In this document: piece by piece, positions 7,029-16,685 of the stretch
Layout: each line of letters opens with the position of its first letter
Position numbering within the stretch: the first letter of the stretch is position 1
Notes under the pieces: model-generated
Database searches by the model: none
Seen by the model: the letters and a program-made list of their open reading frames with translations, nothing else
Told to the model about the DNA's origin: nothing
Translations under genes and position numbers: made by a program
Assembly (NCBI RefSeq): GCF_003129925.1
Contig: NZ_QFFN01000011.1
Location: forward strand, 1-62,484
Reading direction: 5' to 3'
DNA length: 62,484 bases
Source of the DNA: Bifidobacterium catulorum
GTDB taxonomy: Bacteria; Actinomycetota; Actinomycetes; Actinomycetales; Bifidobacteriaceae

Positions 7029-10000
7029 TGCATCACCTTGTCGTATTGGGTGCGGACGTCGTATTCGAGGTCGGGATGATCCTTGGCGAGCTCGGCGAAG
7101 TGGACTTCGGCGCAGTCAATCTTGGAGCGTTCCTCGGGCCGGGTCGCGGCGATGCCGTTCTTGCCGCCTTTGGTTTCGATGACGAAGTAGACCTTCTGCT
7201 TGCCGCTTTTCTCCTCGACGTACGCCCAGTCGGGGTTGTATGAGCCGAACGGGGTGTCGATCACGAAGCTGTCGGGCAGTTTCGCGCAGAACAGTACGTC
7301 GTCGGCGCGGTCGAGTTGTTGTGCGTAGGGGCGCTCGATGGTCGTCGAATCATAGACCACATAGTCATACAGCCACTTGTCCACATGGCTTGGCGGGAAC
7401 GCGTTCTGCTTGAGATAGCCCTTCATCCCGTGCGGGGAGAGCACGTTGACTTTGTACCATTCGTCCTCGGGCAGTTTCGTGTACGTGATGCCCTTGGGCA
7501 GTACGACGCGCTTTGCCTTCTGGATGCACGCGGCTACCTGTGTGATGAATGTGACTGGGTCGATGGTGAATTCGTCGAGTCTGCCACATTCTTCGAGTAT
7601 GCGCTTCAGCGTCTTGCGGGTCAGACCGACTACGTCCTGCAGCTCGCGAATCGGGTCGGGCAGATCGTAGTGCAGTCCTTGGGCCATGTCGACCATGGAC
7701 ATGTGGGCGTCGCCGGCCGTGACGCCGGCGTCATCGATGTCGAGCGTGGAACGGTAGCTGTGGATTTCCACAGGGCGGATCTTCTCCATCTCCCCGATGT
7801 ATTCGATCGACTTCTCCACGAGCTGGTCGCTGTCCACGTTCAGCTCGAATTTGGTGCGGGGGCGGATACGCTTCCACAGTTCGCGGAAGGCGTCGCTCTG
7901 CACTGCATCCGAGTTGAGCTGTACCTCGACCTCTTCGCTTTTGTCCTTGATCTGGAGCTTTTCGGCCTTGTGTGCGATGACTTGCTCGATCTGATCGCGC
8001 ATCGGTTCGAACTCGTCGGGCAGGTCGAGCGTATCCTCCTCCACCGCGGTCTTCAGCGTCTCCGTGATCTCGCCCTTGCCTGTGATGAGGCCCGTTGACG
8101 CGAGATGGTCGTACACGGCCTTGGAGTTGTCGAAGCCGAACAGCGCCTCGGTCTGTTTGCCTTCATCGTCAAGCAGATGCAGGCTGGTGAACGATTCGGG
8201 CGTGAGTACGCCGAACCGGAACCCGGACTGCTCGAACTCGGATTGCAGGCCGTTGGCGAAATCGTTGTAGGATTCGTTCGCGATTACGGTCAGCGTGTTC
8301 GCCTCCGGCTCAAAGCAGCGGCGGCCGGTCTGGTCGACGCACAGGCGCAGTCCTCGGCCGATCTTCTGCCGTTTGGTCATCGTATCCTTGGTCTCCACGA
8401 GCGTACAGATCTGGAACACGTTCGGATTGTCCCAGCCCTCCTTCAACGCGGAATGGCTGAAGATGAACGAGTAGTCCTTCTCTGGGTCCTTGCCGTCAGG
8501 GAAGGAGATCAGCGTCTCCTTTTTGCGCATGATCAACTGGAACGTGTCCGTGTCGGCGGCTGTGTTGCCTCTCGTGTCCTTGAACCGTCTCTTGCGATCC
8601 TCGGAGAAGTATGCGGTGCGCACACGCATGGGGTCGTCGATGAGCGGGATCCCCGCTTTCTCGTAGCGACGCTCCCATTTCGTGCTGTTCACGAGGTCAC
8701 GGTACTCCTCGTCGAACATGCACGCGTACTCGCCGTCCGCGGTGGTGCCGTCGTCCTGGTATTCGCGATATTTGCCGACCTTGTCGATGAAGAACAGGGA
8801 CAGCACCTTTACGCCACGCGCGTGCATCTCCAACTGGGATTCAAGATGGTCCTCGATCGTGCGGCGGATCTGCGCGCGCTTGACCAGCGTCTCGGATACG
8901 TCGCCCTTCGCCTCGCCCAGTTCCAGATAGTCGCCGTTCTGGAACTCGATCGACTCCATGCCTTCTGCCGTGTCGATGTTGCTCACGATCCAACCGGCCT
9001 TGTAGTCCGTGTTGTAGCCGCTGCGCTCGTACAAGTCCTGACCGACCTTGACCTGCACGCTCTTGCGCTTCTGGCCGCCGTCCTTCTGCTTGACGTCCAA
9101 TGTGACCTTTGCCCGGTAAGGGTCGCGGCTTACAGAGTCCAATCGCACGTACGAGCCGTTCAGGTTCGCCTGCGAAAGCACTGAATCCACGCAGATGCCC
9201 TTGACCAGATGCTCTTGGAACGCATCCACCGGGGTTAGCCGGTAGACCATGTTGTACGCCTCTTTATGCGTGGCCGAATAGCGCAGCACGAACAATGGGT
9301 TCAGACTGCGGATGGCCTTCTTCGCCTTCGCGGTGTTGTCCACGCTCTGAGGCTCGTCGATGATCACGATCGGATGACATTCCGAGACCAGCTCCTGCGG
9401 GGAACGGCCACCGGCCAGCTTCTCGCTCTTACGGTGGAACAGGTTTGACTTGTCGTCCTCGCCGTTCTTGTCGAACGCTTTGTTGAACGCGCCGATGTTG
9501 ATGATCATCACCTGAATCGACGAGCTCATCGCGAAATTGCCCACCGGACCCATGTTGTTCGAGTCATACACGAAATAATCCAGCGGAGCACCGTCGTACA
9601 GGGTGTCGAAATGTTCCTTCATCGTCTCGAAGGATTTCTTCACACCCTCGCGGATTGCCACGGACGGCACCACGATGATGAACTTCGTCAGCCCGTAGCG
9701 TTGATGCAGCTCGTAGATCGTGCGGATATACACGTACGTCTTGCCTGTGCCGGTCTCCATCTCGACCGTGAAATCACGCAGACGCCCGTCCGTCAGCACC
9801 TGCGTGCGAGGCAGGCAATTACGCTCCTGCACCGCATGCAAACCATCCATCAGCCGGCGTTCGGATACACGCAAATCGTTCGCGAAACCGATACCGACAG
9901 TATCGTCCGATGCTGATTGCCATCGATCGACCATCCACTGTTCCGTCTCACCGGCCGTGAACCTCGACATACGGAACTGCTGATCCTGAAACAGGTCGGT

Positions 10001-10063
10001 TACCGCGTTGATGGCGTCAAGCTGATACTGCTGGTCACTGGAATACTGGAACTGCAATGCCAT
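7025..10063 (-). CDS. res: Type III restriction enzyme, Res subunit
   Basis: About 1012 residues. Res supplies ATP-dependent translocation and cleavage in type III restriction, acting with the Mod subunit. An SF2 helicase core is visible: Walker A METGTGKT at 102-109, Walker B-type DEPQ at 236-239, SAT in RYSATH near 264 and motif VI QKIGRGLRL. The C-terminal nuclease has the PD-(D/E)xK pattern: NPDWAYVEE followed by FVIETKGG. The start at 10063 lies one base after the mod stop and begins MALQFQYSSDQQYQLDAI, typical of the family; the longer reading from 10129 overlaps mod and is rejected. No key residue is missing, so activity is plausible. Confidence 0.92.
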   Translation of the reverse strand: MALQFQYSSDQQYQLDAINAVTDLFQDQQFRMSRFTAGETEQWMVDRWQSASDDTVGIGFANDLRVSERRLMDGLHAVQERNCLPRTQVLTDGRLRDFTVEMETGTGKTYVYIRTIYELHQRYGLTKFIIVVPSVAIREGVKKSFETMKEHFDTLYDGAPLDYFVYDSNNMGPVGNFAMSSSIQVMIINIGAFNKAFDKNGEDDKSNLFHRKSEKLAGGRSPQELVSECHPIVIIDEPQSVDNTAKAKKAIRSLNPLFVLRYSATHKEAYNMVYRLTPVDAFQEHLVKGICVDSVLSQANLNGSYVRLDSVSRDPYRAKVTLDVKQKDGGQKRKSVQVKVGQDLYERSGYNTDYKAGWIVSNIDTAEGMESIEFQNGDYLELGEAKGDVSETLVKRAQIRRTIEDHLESQLEMHARGVKVLSLFFIDKVGKYREYQDDGTTADGEYACMFDEEYRDLVNSTKWERRYEKAGIPLIDDPMRVRTAYFSEDRKRRFKDTRGNTAADTDTFQLIMRKKETLISFPDGKDPEKDYSFIFSHSALKEGWDNPNVFQICTLVETKDTMTKRQKIGRGLRLCVDQTGRRCFEPEANTLTVIANESYNDFANGLQSEFEQSGFRFGVLTPESFTSLHLLDDEGKQTEALFGFDNSKAVYDHLASTGLITGKGEITETLKTAVEEDTLDLPDEFEPMRDQIEQVIAHKAEKLQIKDKSEEVEVQLNSDAVQSDAFRELWKRIRPRTKFELNVDSDQLVEKSIEYIGEMEKIRPVEIHSYRSTLDIDDAGVTAGDAHMSMVDMAQGLHYDLPDPIRELQDVVGLTRKTLKRILEECGRLDEFTIDPVTFITQVAACIQKAKRVVLPKGITYTKLPEDEWYKVNVLSPHGMKGYLKQNAFPPSHVDKWLYDYVVYDSTTIERPYAQQLDRADDVLFCAKLPDSFVIDTPFGSYNPDWAYVEEKSGKQKVYFVIETKGGKNGIAATRPEERSKIDCAEVHFAELAKDHPDLEYDVRTQYDKVMQ

Positions 10064-10064
10064 G

Positions 10065-11933
10065 TCACACCGTCCGCAACTCGATCTCGTCACCGTCGGC
10101 GGAAGCACGGCCGAAGATAGCTTCCGCATTCAGCTTCAACGTATCGTCGATGACGTTGTCACGCAGCAACACGCGACGCGGACGATCTTCCATTCCAGCG
10201 ATGGCCTCCAGAACGGGGACAGTCAGCCCCTTGTCCATGCAGCAGATGAGCTCGCCCTTGGCCACCGACCAGCACTGGTACCCGTCCAACACCAACGGTT
10301 CGATCGGCAACGAGAGATCAAGACCCCACTTGAGCATGACCTCGAACACGAGGTCATCGACGGAACGACCGGCCTTGACCGTGTTGTCCCGCAGATCAAA
10401 AGTACCGGCCTGCTGCTCGATCTGCTCGAAATTGGAAGAATCTAACGACAGCACGCGGAACCCGATATCCGGCACCGGCTTCGGTTCCACGCCAAGTTCC
10501 AACTGCTTGTTTGACTCGTCAACCTCGGTTTTGATCTTCTGACCGGCACGGCGAATACGTTCCTCGCCAATTTCGCAAATCGTATGATATCCGGCCTTAG
10601 CTGCTTCGGATTGAACGTCGCATTGTTCTGGCAGTTGCACCATGATGAAACGTCGATGACCGCCATCATCGGCATTTAATTTCATCACCGCGTGCGCGGT
10701 CGTAGCAGAGCCAGAGAAGAAGTCAAGAATAAGAGAATCCTGTTGCGCACCCAGTTTTACCATTTCTTTGATGTAATCGACTGGTTTTGGATTGTCGAAT
10801 ATCGTGAGATTACCCATGTACTCGCTCATCTCTGCCGAACCTTGAGTATTGAATGGCACAAAATCCCAAATCGAAGTGTAGGTGACTCCCTGTTTTACTT
10901 CGCTAAGAAAACGTTTTACCTTGGGACGTCCCATGCCGTCAGCGCCAAAGTAGATTTCGTTGTTTGCCAGCATCTTGTTTACAGTATCCCGGCTGTACCG
11001 CCAATTACCGTTGTTTGGCGGGAAATGCTGCTCTCCAGTATTAGGGTTAGTAATCGGATAATTCAGAGAGGCAACATAACGTCCGCCTTTCACGTTTGCG
11101 GACAAATCCCCAGCCGTCCAAGGCCCTTTGGGATGATGATCAGGGTTTTTGTATTTGGCTAGTTGCTCCTTCGAACGTTCACGCAAATTAAGGCGCACCG
11201 CATCCATATTCTTAGCATAGACGAGTGCATATTCATGCGCCGCACCGATAACCTGGTCATTGGGGGGAGTGCTTCGTTTCTTCCAGATTATTTGGACGAT
11301 AAAGTTTCTTTCTCCGAATAACTCATTGAGAACCAGCCGACCGTTAACGACTTCATGGTCATCAATGCTGACGAATATGACTCCGTCATCACTGAGGAGT
11401 TCCCTTGCAAGCCTGAGTCGCGGGTATATCATGCTGCACCAGTTGGAGTGGAACCTTCCGTCGGTTTCCGGGTTGGCTTTGCTTTCCTGCCCGGTCTGAC
11501 GTTTGTAGTTCTCGATCGGGTCGCCGAACTTGTCGTTGTAGACGAAGTCGTTGCCGGTGTTGTATGGCGGGTCGATGTAGATCATCTTAACCTTGCCATG
11601 GTAGGAGCGCTGGAGGAGCTTCAATACTTCGAGGTTGTCGCCTTCGATGTAGAGGTTCTTCGTGGTATCCCAGTCGACGCTCTTGTCCTTTTGCGGACGC
11701 AGGGTCGCGGTGGATGACGTCTGGGACTGGCGGATGGCATCGCGTTTGCCGGGCCAGATGAACGCATAGCGTTCCGGCGAGTCGTCGACTTCGCCGCCGA
11801 GGATCTCGCGCAGCTTGTCGAAGTCGATTTTCCTGTCCTCCATGATTTCGGGGAACAGGGCTTCGAGTTTGCCGATGTTCTCCTTGACGAGGTCGGCCGA
11901 TTCGAGCGGCAGCTTCGTTGGTTCCTTACTCAT
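10065..11933 (-). CDS. mod: Type III DNA methyltransferase, Mod subunit
   Basis: 622-residue adenine-N6-type methyltransferase that both modifies DNA and gives the restriction complex its sequence specificity. The catalytic motif DPPY is at 121-124 (DPPYNTGNDF) and the AdoMet-binding FSGS motif (DFFSGSATTAHAV) follows near residue 405, so the order is that of beta-class enzymes, as expected for Mod. The region between, about 190-390, is the likely target-recognition part. It overlaps the end of the DUF4391 gene by 8 bases and is one base from res. Some stretches (about 10.7-11.4 kb, the presumed recognition region) are more AT-rich than the rest, consistent with exchange of specificity segments. 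Confidence 0.93.
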   Translation of the reverse strand: MSKEPTKLPLESADLVKENIGKLEALFPEIMEDRKIDFDKLREILGGEVDDSPERYAFIWPGKRDAIRQSQTSSTATLRPQKDKSVDWDTTKNLYIEGDNLEVLKLLQRSYHGKVKMIYIDPPYNTGNDFVYNDKFGDPIENYKRQTGQESKANPETDGRFHSNWCSMIYPRLRLARELLSDDGVIFVSIDDHEVVNGRLVLNELFGERNFIVQIIWKKRSTPPNDQVIGAAHEYALVYAKNMDAVRLNLRERSKEQLAKYKNPDHHPKGPWTAGDLSANVKGGRYVASLNYPITNPNTGEQHFPPNNGNWRYSRDTVNKMLANNEIYFGADGMGRPKVKRFLSEVKQGVTYTSIWDFVPFNTQGSAEMSEYMGNLTIFDNPKPVDYIKEMVKLGAQQDSLILDFFSGSATTAHAVMKLNADDGGHRRFIMVQLPEQCDVQSEAAKAGYHTICEIGEERIRRAGQKIKTEVDESNKQLELGVEPKPVPDIGFRVLSLDSSNFEQIEQQAGTFDLRDNTVKAGRSVDDLVFEVMLKWGLDLSLPIEPLVLDGYQCWSVAKGELICCMDKGLTVPVLEAIAGMEDRPRRVLLRDNVIDDTLKLNAEAIFGRASADGDEIELRTV

Positions 11934-12702
11934 GGGACAGCTCCTTGATGTGGTCCACTATGGTTTGCGCTTCTTCTTTTTTACCGGATGCGAGCACGCG
12001 CAGTTCGGCGGACTCGCCGAACGAGGTGTCCTTGTCGTATCGTCTGGCGTCCAGGCCGCGGATCTCCGTGTCCACCCGTTTCAACCGGACAAGTTCCCTG
12101 CGGATCTCCGCGCGGTGGATGAGGCCGGGCTTGGGAGTGAATCCAAGCCGGGGGTGCAGGTTGTGGAATAGGATGGCGTCCTGCATGCCGTGCACGTAGT
12201 CGAGCAGGTCGGTCTGCGGGAGCCGTTCGTAGGCGAACAGGTCCCAGAACGCGGCCGTGGAGCCGTCCACCGGGTCGAGTGTGGTCGTGGTGTCCACGTT
12301 CTCCACGACGGACGCACCCGTCTCGGCAAGGCTCTTGCGTTTCGTCGCGACGGATACCGCACACCCGTCCAACGGGCTTGCGGTGCGCATGAGCAGCACG
12401 GTGGGGTTGGCGAACGCGCGGTGCAGGATCAGCGCAAGTTCGCTGGTCCTGTCCCATGAGCCAAGCAGGCAGTCGAGGTAGATGACGGCGCGGATGTCGT
12501 ACGTGTCGTCGCAGTGCGGCAGGATGCCCGTGTTCGATTTGCCGAGCATTGCGTAATTGCCCAGCTCCCTGAGATTGGCAAGAACCTTCTGCTCCTTTTT
12601 AGACAATTTCGCACGAACCGTGAGCACGGTCTTCGGGATGCGTTTGCCTCCTTGCAGTGTCATTTCGGGCAGCTGCAGGTATCGGTTCCACGTATCGGCC
12701 AT
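11926..12702 (-). CDS. DUF4391 protein of the type III locus
   Basis: 258 residues, matching the DUF4391 family as I recall it; that family is found next to a helicase, Mod and Res in many bacteria. The function is not known. Visible landmarks are an early LSKKEQKVLANL segment, a DIRAVIYLDCLL strand, LDPVDGSTAAFWDLFAY in the middle and a conserved-looking LHPRLGFTPKP. It lies six bases after the helicase stop and overlaps mod by eight bases, so all are probably one transcript. A GAGGTGA ribosome site precedes the ATG. A role as a structural partner or loader for the helicase or nuclease is only inference. Confidence 0.75.
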   Translation of the reverse strand: MADTWNRYLQLPEMTLQGGKRIPKTVLTVRAKLSKKEQKVLANLRELGNYAMLGKSNTGILPHCDDTYDIRAVIYLDCLLGSWDRTSELALILHRAFANPTVLLMRTASPLDGCAVSVATKRKSLAETGASVVENVDTTTTLDPVDGSTAAFWDLFAYERLPQTDLLDYVHGMQDAILFHNLHPRLGFTPKPGLIHRAEIRRELVRLKRVDTEIRGLDARRYDKDTSFGESAELRVLASGKKEEAQTIVDHIKELSHE

Positions 12703-12708
12703 AATGAT

Positions 12709-15700
12709 TCACCTCATAATGACGAACGAAACGAGCGAATAGTCGTCAAACCCAAGATTCTCGGCCGTGCCAACAGGTTCACCGAACCCGAACAGACTAT
12801 CGATGCCGTTCTTCTCTTCCGTGCCGCCTATGCGCTTGACGGCCGCGTCGAGCAGCTTGGTGTAGCGGCCCATGTCCTGCCCGTCGTTGGTCTGCCGGTT
12901 GAACCGGTCGCACAGTTCTTTGATCGGTTCGGTTTTGCCGGCGCATACGGCCCTCATGTAGTCGAGTGCGGTCTTGGGATGCGCGTGCGTGGTCTTGGTC
13001 TCGCCCTTGTCGGTCACGTAGATGATGCAGTACGGGAACGTGGGGTTCGATTCGTGGGAGCCCTTGGACTCGTCGTTCTGTTTGAGGCAGAAGATCACGC
13101 CCGGTTCAATCTCGCCGTGCAGCTGGTCGGGGATGCGGGTGACGGCGTGCAGTCCCGTGGGCGCTTCGTCGAGCAGGCCCGGATGGGCGTCGACGTAGCG
13201 TTTGAGCTCGACGCGGAAATCGTCCAACGCGAAATCGGTGATGGAGATGTTGCCCGAGATATCCTCCAAGTCCAACACCTGCTGCTGGAGCTGCTGGAGC
13301 TGACGTTTGCGGTATTGCAGGTCGTTCATCTCGTCGTTGCGTTTGCCTTCGAGCACGTTCTCGTCGCCGGTGGCCGATGAGTCGAGCAGCACCATCCTGT
13401 TTTTCACACGTCCCTCGAGTCGGATGTATTCGTCCAGATCGATGTCGGGCCAGAAGTCGACCAGTTGGATACGCGTGTTCTTCGAGCCGAGACGGTCGAT
13501 GCGGCCGAACCGTTGGATGATGCGCACCGGGTTCCAGTGGATGTCGTAGTTGACCAGGCAGTCGCAGTCCTGCAGGTTCTGGCCTTCGCTGATGCAGTCG
13601 GTCGCGAACACGATGTCGATTTCGCCGTCCTTGCGGCGTTCCTCCGGCAGTTCCTTCGACCGAGGCGAGAAGTGTGCGAGCACGTCCTCGAACGTGGTGC
13701 GGGGAAGTTTCAGCGTGGACTTCGTGCCGCCGGCGCCCGTGACGAGGGCGCTTTCGACCCCGTAATCCGCTTTCAGGGCCGTGGCCAGCGTGTCGTACAG
13801 GTAGCGTGCGGTGTCGGCGAACGCGCTGAACACGAGGATCTTGCGGTTGCCCTTGTTGTACGGGGTCGTCTCGATCTTGGTCTGCATGAAATCGCATAGT
13901 TCCGCGAGCTTCTGGTCCCGTTCCGGCGTGACCAGACGCGCGTAGCCGAGCAGCCGCTCCAGCAGCTCGATGTCCCCACGCAGCTCCTCGCGCACCTTGA
14001 CCGCGTCCACGTCGCGCAGGTCGACCTGCACCTTGCCGGCGGCCTGGAACTCCTCGGCGTCGTCGTCCTCGTCGAACGAGTCCGACAGACCCTGGTCGTC
14101 GAACCGGGACAGGCCACTTGACTTGACTTTCGCGAGCTGCGCGTCCAACTTGTGCGCACCGTCGAGGATCCGCTCGAGAGAAAGCCGGAAACTGGAGATG
14201 CTGCTTTCGAGGCGCTTGAGCAGGTTCACGCGCATCAGTCCGGCGATCGCCTGCGTACGGTCCTTCTGCGCCTGGAAGCTCTTGCCCCACGAGTCGCCGT
14301 ACTGTTCGACGTATTTCGCCTGCCTGTTCGGCAGCACGTAGGCGAGAAGCTGGTACTGCGGGAACCTCAATGCGGCGATTAGGTCGTTCAGGTCCGCGAT
14401 GGGCGGCAGTTCACCCTTCACGTCAATGCCGGGATGCTTCGAGATCGGCTTCAGCCGTTCCGGGAACCGGTCGCCGCCGTTCGATGCATAGTATTTCGCG
14501 ATGTGCTTGCGTCCTCGCGCGATCGTGAAGATGTCCAATAGCTTGAAATAGTCGGCGTTGAGGGACTCCACGAACGATTGCGTCGTACGCTCGGAGTCGG
14601 GCAGTTCGCTCCACTCCTTGAACCGCTGTTGCGCGGTCTTCGTCACGTAGTTGATGCTCGGGATGCCATCCGTTTCGGCCAGGTACGCGTCGTCGTCCTC
14701 GGTGATGATGTCCAGCTGGTTGCGCAGATCCAGCAGCCGGTTGTTCACCGGCGTGGCCGACAGCATCAGCACCTTCGTACGCACGCCTGCCTTCACGATG
14801 TCGTTGATCAGACGATAGTAGCGGGATTCCGTGGTCGTGTCCGTGGGACGGTTGCGGAAGTTGTGCGACTCGTCGATCACGACCAGATCGTAGTTCGCCC
14901 AGTTCAGGGTCTCTAGATCGATGTCGCCGCTCATGCCCCGATGCCGTGACAGATCGGTGTGGTTGAGCACGTCATAGTTGAACCTGTCGGCCGCCAGGAT
15001 GTTGCGCGTATCGTTGCCACGGTACATGGTCCAGTTGCCGCGCAGACGCTTCGGCGCCAGCACGAGCACGCGGTCGTTACGCAGCTCGTAGTATTTGATC
15101 ACCGCCAACGCCTCGAACGTCTTGCCCAAGCCGACGCTGTCAGCTATGATGCAGCCCTTGTACTTCTCCAGTTTGCGGATCGCGCCCACCACGCCGTCCT
15201 TCTGGAAGTCGTACAAACGGTTCCACACGACCGTGTCCTTGAAGTTCAGACCCGGCTTGATCGGGTCATCCTCGGTCTCCTCCAGAAACTCATGGAACAC
15301 ATGGAACAGCGTGAGGAAATACACGTATTCGGGCGCGTTCTCCCGGTACAGCGTTTCCACCTGCTCGATCACCTGATCGGTCACGTCCTCCAACAGGCCC
15401 GGCGTATCCCACAACGAGTTGAACATGGACAATTGCGGCTGGGCTTCACCCGTGGTCTCGAAATGAGAAATCGGCGAGACCACGCCGGCTTTACGCTCAT
15501 ACCCCAGTCCCTCAAGCGTAAACGGCGCATTCATGCCCGTGAACGCCTCCACGTTGCGTGTCCCGTCCTCCACCACATACACCGATCCGGTCTGCAAACG
15601 GTTCGCCGACTTCGCCGACTTGAACCGCGCATGCCAGCGCAGCCATTCCGCGCACTCGTGCGCCAAGGCACGCTGGCTCAGGTTGTTGCGCAACGTAAGC

Positions 15701-15969
15701 TCCAAGCCCACCCCGCCGACGCCGCGCTCACGCGACCGCTGCAACAGCTCGAACTCCTTCGGCTCCTTCGCGTCCGCCATGCGTTTGACGAACGTCGGCT
15801 CGCTGAAGATGAACCGCAACTCCTCCACGTCCTGCAGCTCATCACGCATGCGCCCGTATGCGAAAATCGTGAAATATGAGGCAATCACCGACAGCTTTGC
15901 ATTGACATCCAACGCCCTTCCCAATGCTTCGCCCAACTTCTTTGGACCGATATTGTCAAGCAGCTCCAT
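12709..15969 (-). CDS. SNF2-type helicase with degenerate PLD-like N-terminus
   Basis: 1086 residues. The N-terminal region (about 1-175) resembles the phospholipase-D-like module of bacterial defence helicases: the end pattern normally seen as GSSNFTxxGL appears as FTGMNAPFTLEGLG at 143-156, but no HxK motif is found, so nuclease activity is doubtful. The helicase core follows: Walker A DSVGLGKT at 277-284, DESH at 366-369, LSATPVNN, and a C-terminal lobe with ATDCISEGQNL and QRFGRIDRLGS. It is the first gene of the five-gene operon. A TATAAT box lies only eight bases before the ATG, so the mRNA may be leaderless. It could translocate along DNA for the restriction system. Confidence 0.85.
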   Translation of the reverse strand: MELLDNIGPKKLGEALGRALDVNAKLSVIASYFTIFAYGRMRDELQDVEELRFIFSEPTFVKRMADAKEPKEFELLQRSRERGVGGVGLELTLRNNLSQRALAHECAEWLRWHARFKSAKSANRLQTGSVYVVEDGTRNVEAFTGMNAPFTLEGLGYERKAGVVSPISHFETTGEAQPQLSMFNSLWDTPGLLEDVTDQVIEQVETLYRENAPEYVYFLTLFHVFHEFLEETEDDPIKPGLNFKDTVVWNRLYDFQKDGVVGAIRKLEKYKGCIIADSVGLGKTFEALAVIKYYELRNDRVLVLAPKRLRGNWTMYRGNDTRNILAADRFNYDVLNHTDLSRHRGMSGDIDLETLNWANYDLVVIDESHNFRNRPTDTTTESRYYRLINDIVKAGVRTKVLMLSATPVNNRLLDLRNQLDIITEDDDAYLAETDGIPSINYVTKTAQQRFKEWSELPDSERTTQSFVESLNADYFKLLDIFTIARGRKHIAKYYASNGGDRFPERLKPISKHPGIDVKGELPPIADLNDLIAALRFPQYQLLAYVLPNRQAKYVEQYGDSWGKSFQAQKDRTQAIAGLMRVNLLKRLESSISSFRLSLERILDGAHKLDAQLAKVKSSGLSRFDDQGLSDSFDEDDDAEEFQAAGKVQVDLRDVDAVKVREELRGDIELLERLLGYARLVTPERDQKLAELCDFMQTKIETTPYNKGNRKILVFSAFADTARYLYDTLATALKADYGVESALVTGAGGTKSTLKLPRTTFEDVLAHFSPRSKELPEERRKDGEIDIVFATDCISEGQNLQDCDCLVNYDIHWNPVRIIQRFGRIDRLGSKNTRIQLVDFWPDIDLDEYIRLEGRVKNRMVLLDSSATGDENVLEGKRNDEMNDLQYRKRQLQQLQQQVLDLEDISGNISITDFALDDFRVELKRYVDAHPGLLDEAPTGLHAVTRIPDQLHGEIEPGVIFCLKQNDESKGSHESNPTFPYCIIYVTDKGETKTTHAHPKTALDYMRAVCAGKTEPIKELCDRFNRQTNDGQDMGRYTKLLDAAVKRIGGTEEKNGIDSLFGFGEPVGTAENLGFDDYSLVSFVIMR

Positions 15970-15977
15970 AATCCCTG

Positions 15978-15983
15978 ATTATA
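15978..15983 (-). promoter_or_regulatory. -10 box of the restriction operon
   Basis: Perfect TATAAT on the minus strand, eight bases before the helicase ATG. No matching -35 hexamer was recognised. The distance predicts transcription starting within a base or two of the start codon. Confidence 0.5.
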
Positions 15984-16085
15984 TGCGACTTGTGCCATGG
16001 CCTTCGAATCCCGCCCCAGCAGAGACGGCCCAACTGACAGGCCACACCGTCCATACTCACGACGACGGAAAACAAAAAATGCCGA

Positions 16086-16355
16086 TTACTTGTCGAAGTG
16101 GCAGTTGCCGAAGAAACTGCGCCACGCCTGTACGAAACCGTTCCAGTTACGGCGCATGTACAGCTGGATCTTCCTGGTGGTCTTGGCGTCCAGCGTGGTC
16201 GAATCCACAATAACATCCCCATCCGCTGCCAGCACGAACTTGGCAAGCCGGTACGAATTATTCCGTTTGATATGGAAATGCACACCGTGCCCGCCGTCGT
16301 TGCTGGTCACGTAGAACTCATACCCGGCGACGTCTTCAAACCATATCTCAGGCAT
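16086..16355 (-). CDS. DUF4160-like protein
   Basis: 89 residues from MPEIWFED, the usual kind of start for DUF4160. The core reads YEFYVTSNDGGHGVHFHIKRNN; the GVHFH segment is the family hallmark. DUF4160 genes often sit beside a small partner gene, as here, and have been discussed as toxin-antitoxin-like units, which is not proven. An upstream ATG at 16379 would add eight residues. The chosen ATG overlaps the stop of the partner gene by eight bases, so the two are probably coupled. Confidence 0.6.
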   Translation of the reverse strand: MPEIWFEDVAGYEFYVTSNDGGHGVHFHIKRNNSYRLAKFVLAADGDVIVDSTTLDAKTTRKIQLYMRRNWNGFVQAWRSFFGNCHFDK

Positions 16356-16584
16356 ATTCGCGATCCACTTCTCGCGCATCTTCCACGAACGGATAGGAAC
16401 GCTTGAAATATCCTTCCACCAGGGGAAGCGACTCGGCAGGGAACGTGTTGCTTTTCACAGTGCCGTCGTTGTTGAACACGATCTTGAATCCGGTGGCGGG
16501 TTCGGTAACCGTCACCGTCCTCGCCGTGTAGCCCAGACGAAGGCCGTTCGCCTCCAGCAGGTTGCTCATACCGACCTTTGCCAT
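16348..16584 (-). CDS. Small unknown protein, partner of DUF4160
   Basis: 78 residues, not recognised. It starts MAKVGMSNLLEANGLRLG with a strong GGGAGG ribosome site five bases upstream and is followed by a predicted beta-rich stretch (TVTVTEPATGFKIVFNN). Its coding end overlaps the DUF4160 gene, and both are driven by a good promoter at 16625-16654. The arrangement resembles DUF2442/DUF4160 pairs, but similarity to DUF2442 is not evident by eye. Confidence 0.65.
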   Translation of the reverse strand: MAKVGMSNLLEANGLRLGYTARTVTVTEPATGFKIVFNNDGTVKSNTFPAESLPLVEGYFKRSYPFVEDAREVDREYA

Positions 16585-16624
16585 AGGAGCCTCCCTAACG
16601 CGTCATACGGAAATTGCCGGTTCC

Positions 16625-16654
16625 ATTGTATTTTGCCTTCACCCGTCGAATCAA
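16625..16654 (-). promoter_or_regulatory. Promoter of the DUF4160 gene pair
   Basis: TTGATT (16654-16649) and TACAAT (16630-16625) on the minus strand with an 18-base spacer, about 40 bases before the first ATG. Confidence 0.65.
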
Positions 16655-16685
16655 CCCGCCCATCGTCGGAGACGAAAAACGAAAA

